DNA of 64,000 nucleotides from Temnothorax longispinosus (lineage: Eukaryota > Arthropoda > Insecta > Hymenoptera > Formicidae), in the NCBI RefSeq assembly GCF_030848805.1, contig NC_092362.1:15545642-15609641 (forward strand), written 5' to 3'. The notes beneath the pieces are model-generated. The model did no database searches. It was not told where the DNA came from and saw only the letters and a program-made list of their open reading frames with translations. A program made the translations under genes and the position numbers. Positions 60,701 through 64,000 of this stretch are shown here, piece by piece (the first letter of the stretch is position 1; each line of letters begins with the position of its first letter).

Positions 60701-62392
60701 ATTTAGCCGATGTATTCGCACGCGCGCGTTTGTTAAGATTGAGCGATAACGACATTCCTCCGGCGCGATAATGTATCGCGTTTTATTAGTTGCTCTTAAA
60801 AAGGCCGCGCGATCGTTTATATACGTCGCGTTAATTTTACGGTCTTTTTAAAAAAAGAAAAAAATATCAAAAGAAAAATATCGTCCTGAGCTGATTGACT
60901 TTTTCAACTGTAAAAATAAAAAATGCATCACAGGAATGTCTTATTGTTAGATATTTAAGAAAAAATGGTATTCTACAGTTACGTACGCAGAGATTCATAT
61001 TCAGGTTCAATTCCTTTTCCGGAATGACGTATAATGATCGCGTCCTTATGAGGAAGATAATTCCAGAGGATCGAAAGTTATACGACGAGATAAATCAGTA
61101 TGAAGACTCGCATCCCGCCCTGTGTCGAGAATGCACGTTCGTCGATAAATTTGTATTAATTCGGATAAGAATGAAGCGGCCATCCCAGCGATTTATCCAT
61201 AAACACTCGCTTGCTCGCTCGCACGATGCTCGGGCAAGGAGTGGGAGGATAAGGTGGATCGTAATCTACGCCTCTCCGGTGCGCAAAATCGTTTCTCGAT
61301 GTTCCTTTCTACGGAGGATACCTCCGCTTGAAGGCGATGCGATCGGTCGCGTGCGCGAATCTCGCACTATCGTTCGCGCGCACCGCAGATCATCATCGAT
61401 CGTTAGTTCCTTTCCGCCCTGCTCGGATACTACCTCGCTTCCGCTCCCCCTCCTACGTGGATATACACTTTCCCTTCGTTCCACTCTGCGACACTCTTTC
61501 CTCCTCTTTCGTATCTCAGCGCACGAATTCCCACCGGTTTTTCTTCGACTCCGACTCGAGGGGGGAAGAGGGTGTATACGCGGGCAAAGGGACGGTGGGT
61601 TCGACTGATTCGAAGCGGAAAGTGAGTTTCTTTCCACGGGAGTCCACGTTTCTCCCTTTGCTACCCTTTTTTTTCTTCGCTTTTCACGCGCCGTGCGAAA
61701 GTGCGATGCCATAGGCGCAGCATGTTTCATCTAAACTTTGCACTGGATTCTGTGTATCTGAGAGATTATTCCTTTTCGTGTAGCTATTCATAGATACATA
61801 TACGCGTGTTTTTTTTTTTTCGTGTAATCTGAACCTGTATTTAACTTCATTATCTATTTTTCGTCGAATCTTATCTTATTATCTATATCTATGCCTTCTT
61901 ACTTTTTAATGCCTATACGTCACAATTAGGCATATTTACACACATTGCTTCTCTATATATCTTCATCTGTATACTTGTATTTCTTCTGGATATACATATA
62001 TTCAGAGGTATCGGAAATAAAGTACGCCTATGAAGCGGAAACGCACGTGTATGTCTCCGGGCACGCCGGAGGCGGCACTCAGCCTTCGGGATAAGTTCGT
62101 TAGGGACTACCCGCCGCTGTCTTCTCCTCCAAGACACTCCCGAAGGACGGAGGGTCTTTGGAACTTGGCAAGACCTCGGCCCCGAACTCCGCGCTCTTCT
62201 CTTCTCGACCGCCTGTTGTCTAATTTCCAGTTCTTCGACGGCCGCTTAATTTCGAAAATTTACGAGCTCTCGCTTCTCCTTCGTCACACGTAAAGGATGT
62301 GGTGGCGGAGTAATGAGGCATAATTAATGCGATCTTCAACGCGTTGAACACATGTTAGATGTTAATCTCGAATTGTTAATTACTATGTTAAC

Positions 62393-62415
62393 CACCGGCG
62401 ATTAAATCGCTGGTG
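62393..62415. repeat. small hairpin
   Basis: CACCGGCGAT and ATCGCTGGTG pair with one mismatch across a three-base loop. Confidence 0.6.
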
Positions 62416-63491
62416 TTTGTCTTATTTTAGTTAGTCACATGAACGTTAAGTTCATTTTATATGTAAAACTGAATCCCATATATTTCCTCTACACTTTTTT
62501 ATTCTTCAAATTTTTAACTCCTGAAGTTTCAATGTGATAAATTGATGGTCGACTAAAGCATAAATATTGTGTGTATTTATGATATATAGATTCGTGTTAT
62601 CTTGTAAAGGGCATATTTTTTCCCTTCAATTTTAATTACGTTTGTTGACAAATGAAACGAACCTACCTTTGGTCTTACATACATACACCAGCCGAATTGT
62701 ATATCCAAACGACTGCGATTAGGTGGAACTTGATTTATTATAGCATCTCAATTTTTATCTTTTATCTTTATCTAGTCGTAAATGAATTATTCTCGATACT
62801 TTTCTCTTTCGCTGCAGCAAAGCAAAAGCGTATTCGTTTTTTACCCTTCTACGAAGGGTAAGCCAAACGAATTAATTTAGGTGCGCTTGCGCGTTTCAAG
62901 AGAAAATGCATCTCTCGATCGACACGCGATCAGTCGACACGAGAGGCATCGATCAGTGCAGCGAGATGAATCGACACTTAGGTTACTTGCATCTTACGTT
63001 CTTGCTGCTGCTCTCTCTCTCTCTCTCTCTCCCCTCTTCCCCTCTCGATACAGCCGTCCACAGGGACGACGACTCGTCAAGCAAAAAACGTGGCCGGTCA
63101 AGCGACCAGCTCTGTGCCGGCATCGGCCTGGAACAACTTTGCTTCTGAGATCGCACGACTTGAAGAATTCCGATTCCCAGGAACGTCGTGTCCAGGAAAT
63201 AAGCGTTAAATCAATCGCAACGCCGTGACCGATGAGCAACAAATTCTAATTTACTAAATAACTTTTAGATGATCATATACCATTGACTACGGTTTAGATC
63301 GGTAGTTACATTAATTCTTCATCTGTGCTCTTTGCAGGAGCAAAGTTTTTAAGTTTTCTCAGTAGAAGAAAAGAGTAACTAAAATGAATATTAAGTAGAT
63401 AGCATTTTTTCGTATGACAATTAACATTAAAATGTGCATTCTTCGTTTCAATGCAAATTGTGCGATAAGTACAACACGTTAACATAATTTT

Positions 63492-63520
63492 GAATCCGGC
63501 CGTGTGAAATACGGCCGGAA
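63492..63520. repeat. small hairpin
   Basis: CCGGCCGT and ACGGCCGG form an 8-bp perfect stem, extendable to about 12 bp with one mismatch, over a seven-base loop. Confidence 0.6.
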
Positions 63521-64000
63521 TCAGGGACACAAGCCGGCAGCAAAAGGCTCAATTAGGACGCTGTCGAATCGTTTTTGAATGCCGTCACTCGCTACGCACT
63601 TTCGCGATTGTCCGCGCGAAAAGTTGGCCAAGGACCGCAGACTCGCCCGTGGCCTTCGACGAAGTTCCGGCACGCAACGATTTACGGATCGTGCGGTCTC
63701 ACTGGAGAAGGATAACGTTTCGTCGCGCCGGAAAAACGCGCGAACGGCTCGTAAATCCGCCGCCGCGTTTGATTTGAATTCCTCCCCGCGAGTTGCGTGA
63801 TAGCCTGATGCGGCCAATAACTGTCCGCGTCATACGTGCTTATAGCTTGCGCTCATGCCCACGCGGTAAATAAACGTACTCAGGATTGTCTATGTCCCCT
63901 TTTAATCAACCGTTTCGTCCCATGCACGTCCGTTTTCATCCCAGCCCCCTGAACTTCTCGTAGCCGATCGATCGTCCGAGGCAATCGACTCTCGACGAGG

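Larger units (their letters stand above)
57701..64000 (+). other. putative long intron 2, part 4
   Basis: CpG-rich at 58.05-58.65, 59.55-59.85, 60.1-60.8, 61.15-61.7, 62.0-62.3, 62.9-63.2 and 63.5-64.0 kb. Two small hairpins lie at 62393-62415 and 63492-63520. An unusually long open frame crosses 60895-61608. No known family is recognised. Confidence 0.4.

Noticed and set aside
61600..62293. Frame with MKRKRTCMSPGTPEAALSLR
   Set aside because: No recognisable domain and a Pro/Arg-rich composition typical of the GC-rich patch.

Overview
This is a stretch of nuclear DNA from an insect, most likely a hymenopteran and possibly an ant. The grounds are multi-exon genes with short GT-AG introns, clearly animal gene families in their insect-sized forms, many CG dinucleotides, alternating AT-rich and CpG-rich blocks, a degenerate TTAGG-like telomeric motif, and small inverted-repeat elements. 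The order-level placement is inference. There is no bacterial operon, CRISPR array, phage or plasmid feature.

Layout. 1-4166 is AT-rich with no recognisable gene. 4167-9779 (minus) is hyccin (FAM126 family), eight coding exons plus an alternative terminal exon. 9780-11709 is a head-to-head intergenic and promoter region holding a diverged tandem repeat and a 26-bp perfect palindrome. 11710-15149 (plus) is PXK, the PX-domain protein kinase-like pseudokinase, eight coding exons. 15150-18726 is the convergent 3' region. 18727-22935 (minus, possibly from 23088) is tafazzin, four coding exons. From about 25.6 kb a plus-strand gene seems to begin: a CpG-rich non-coding first exon ends at 26351. It is followed after 8.6 kb by a 126-base exon (34936-35061) carrying a start codon and half of the Cys-rich motif found at the N-terminus of PET-LIM proteins (prickle/testin/limpet type). 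I could not find the rest of that protein before position 64000, so 35062-64000 reads as one very long intron with regulatory or non-coding content.

Functionally, hyccin is a membrane-recruited subunit of the phosphatidylinositol 4-kinase III alpha complex, PXK binds phosphoinositides through its PX domain and acts in endocytic traffic, and tafazzin remodels cardiolipin in mitochondria. All three touch membrane lipids, but nothing in the sequence shows co-regulation beyond the divergent hyccin/PXK promoters.

The exon joins given were derived by hand. For hyccin, PXK and tafazzin every junction keeps phase and restores family-like sequence. No wholly new biological system is evident. The most interesting points are the two phase-compatible 3' ends of hyccin, the two in-frame tafazzin starts, the stop-free intron inside the PXK pseudokinase, and three hairpin-type repeat elements.
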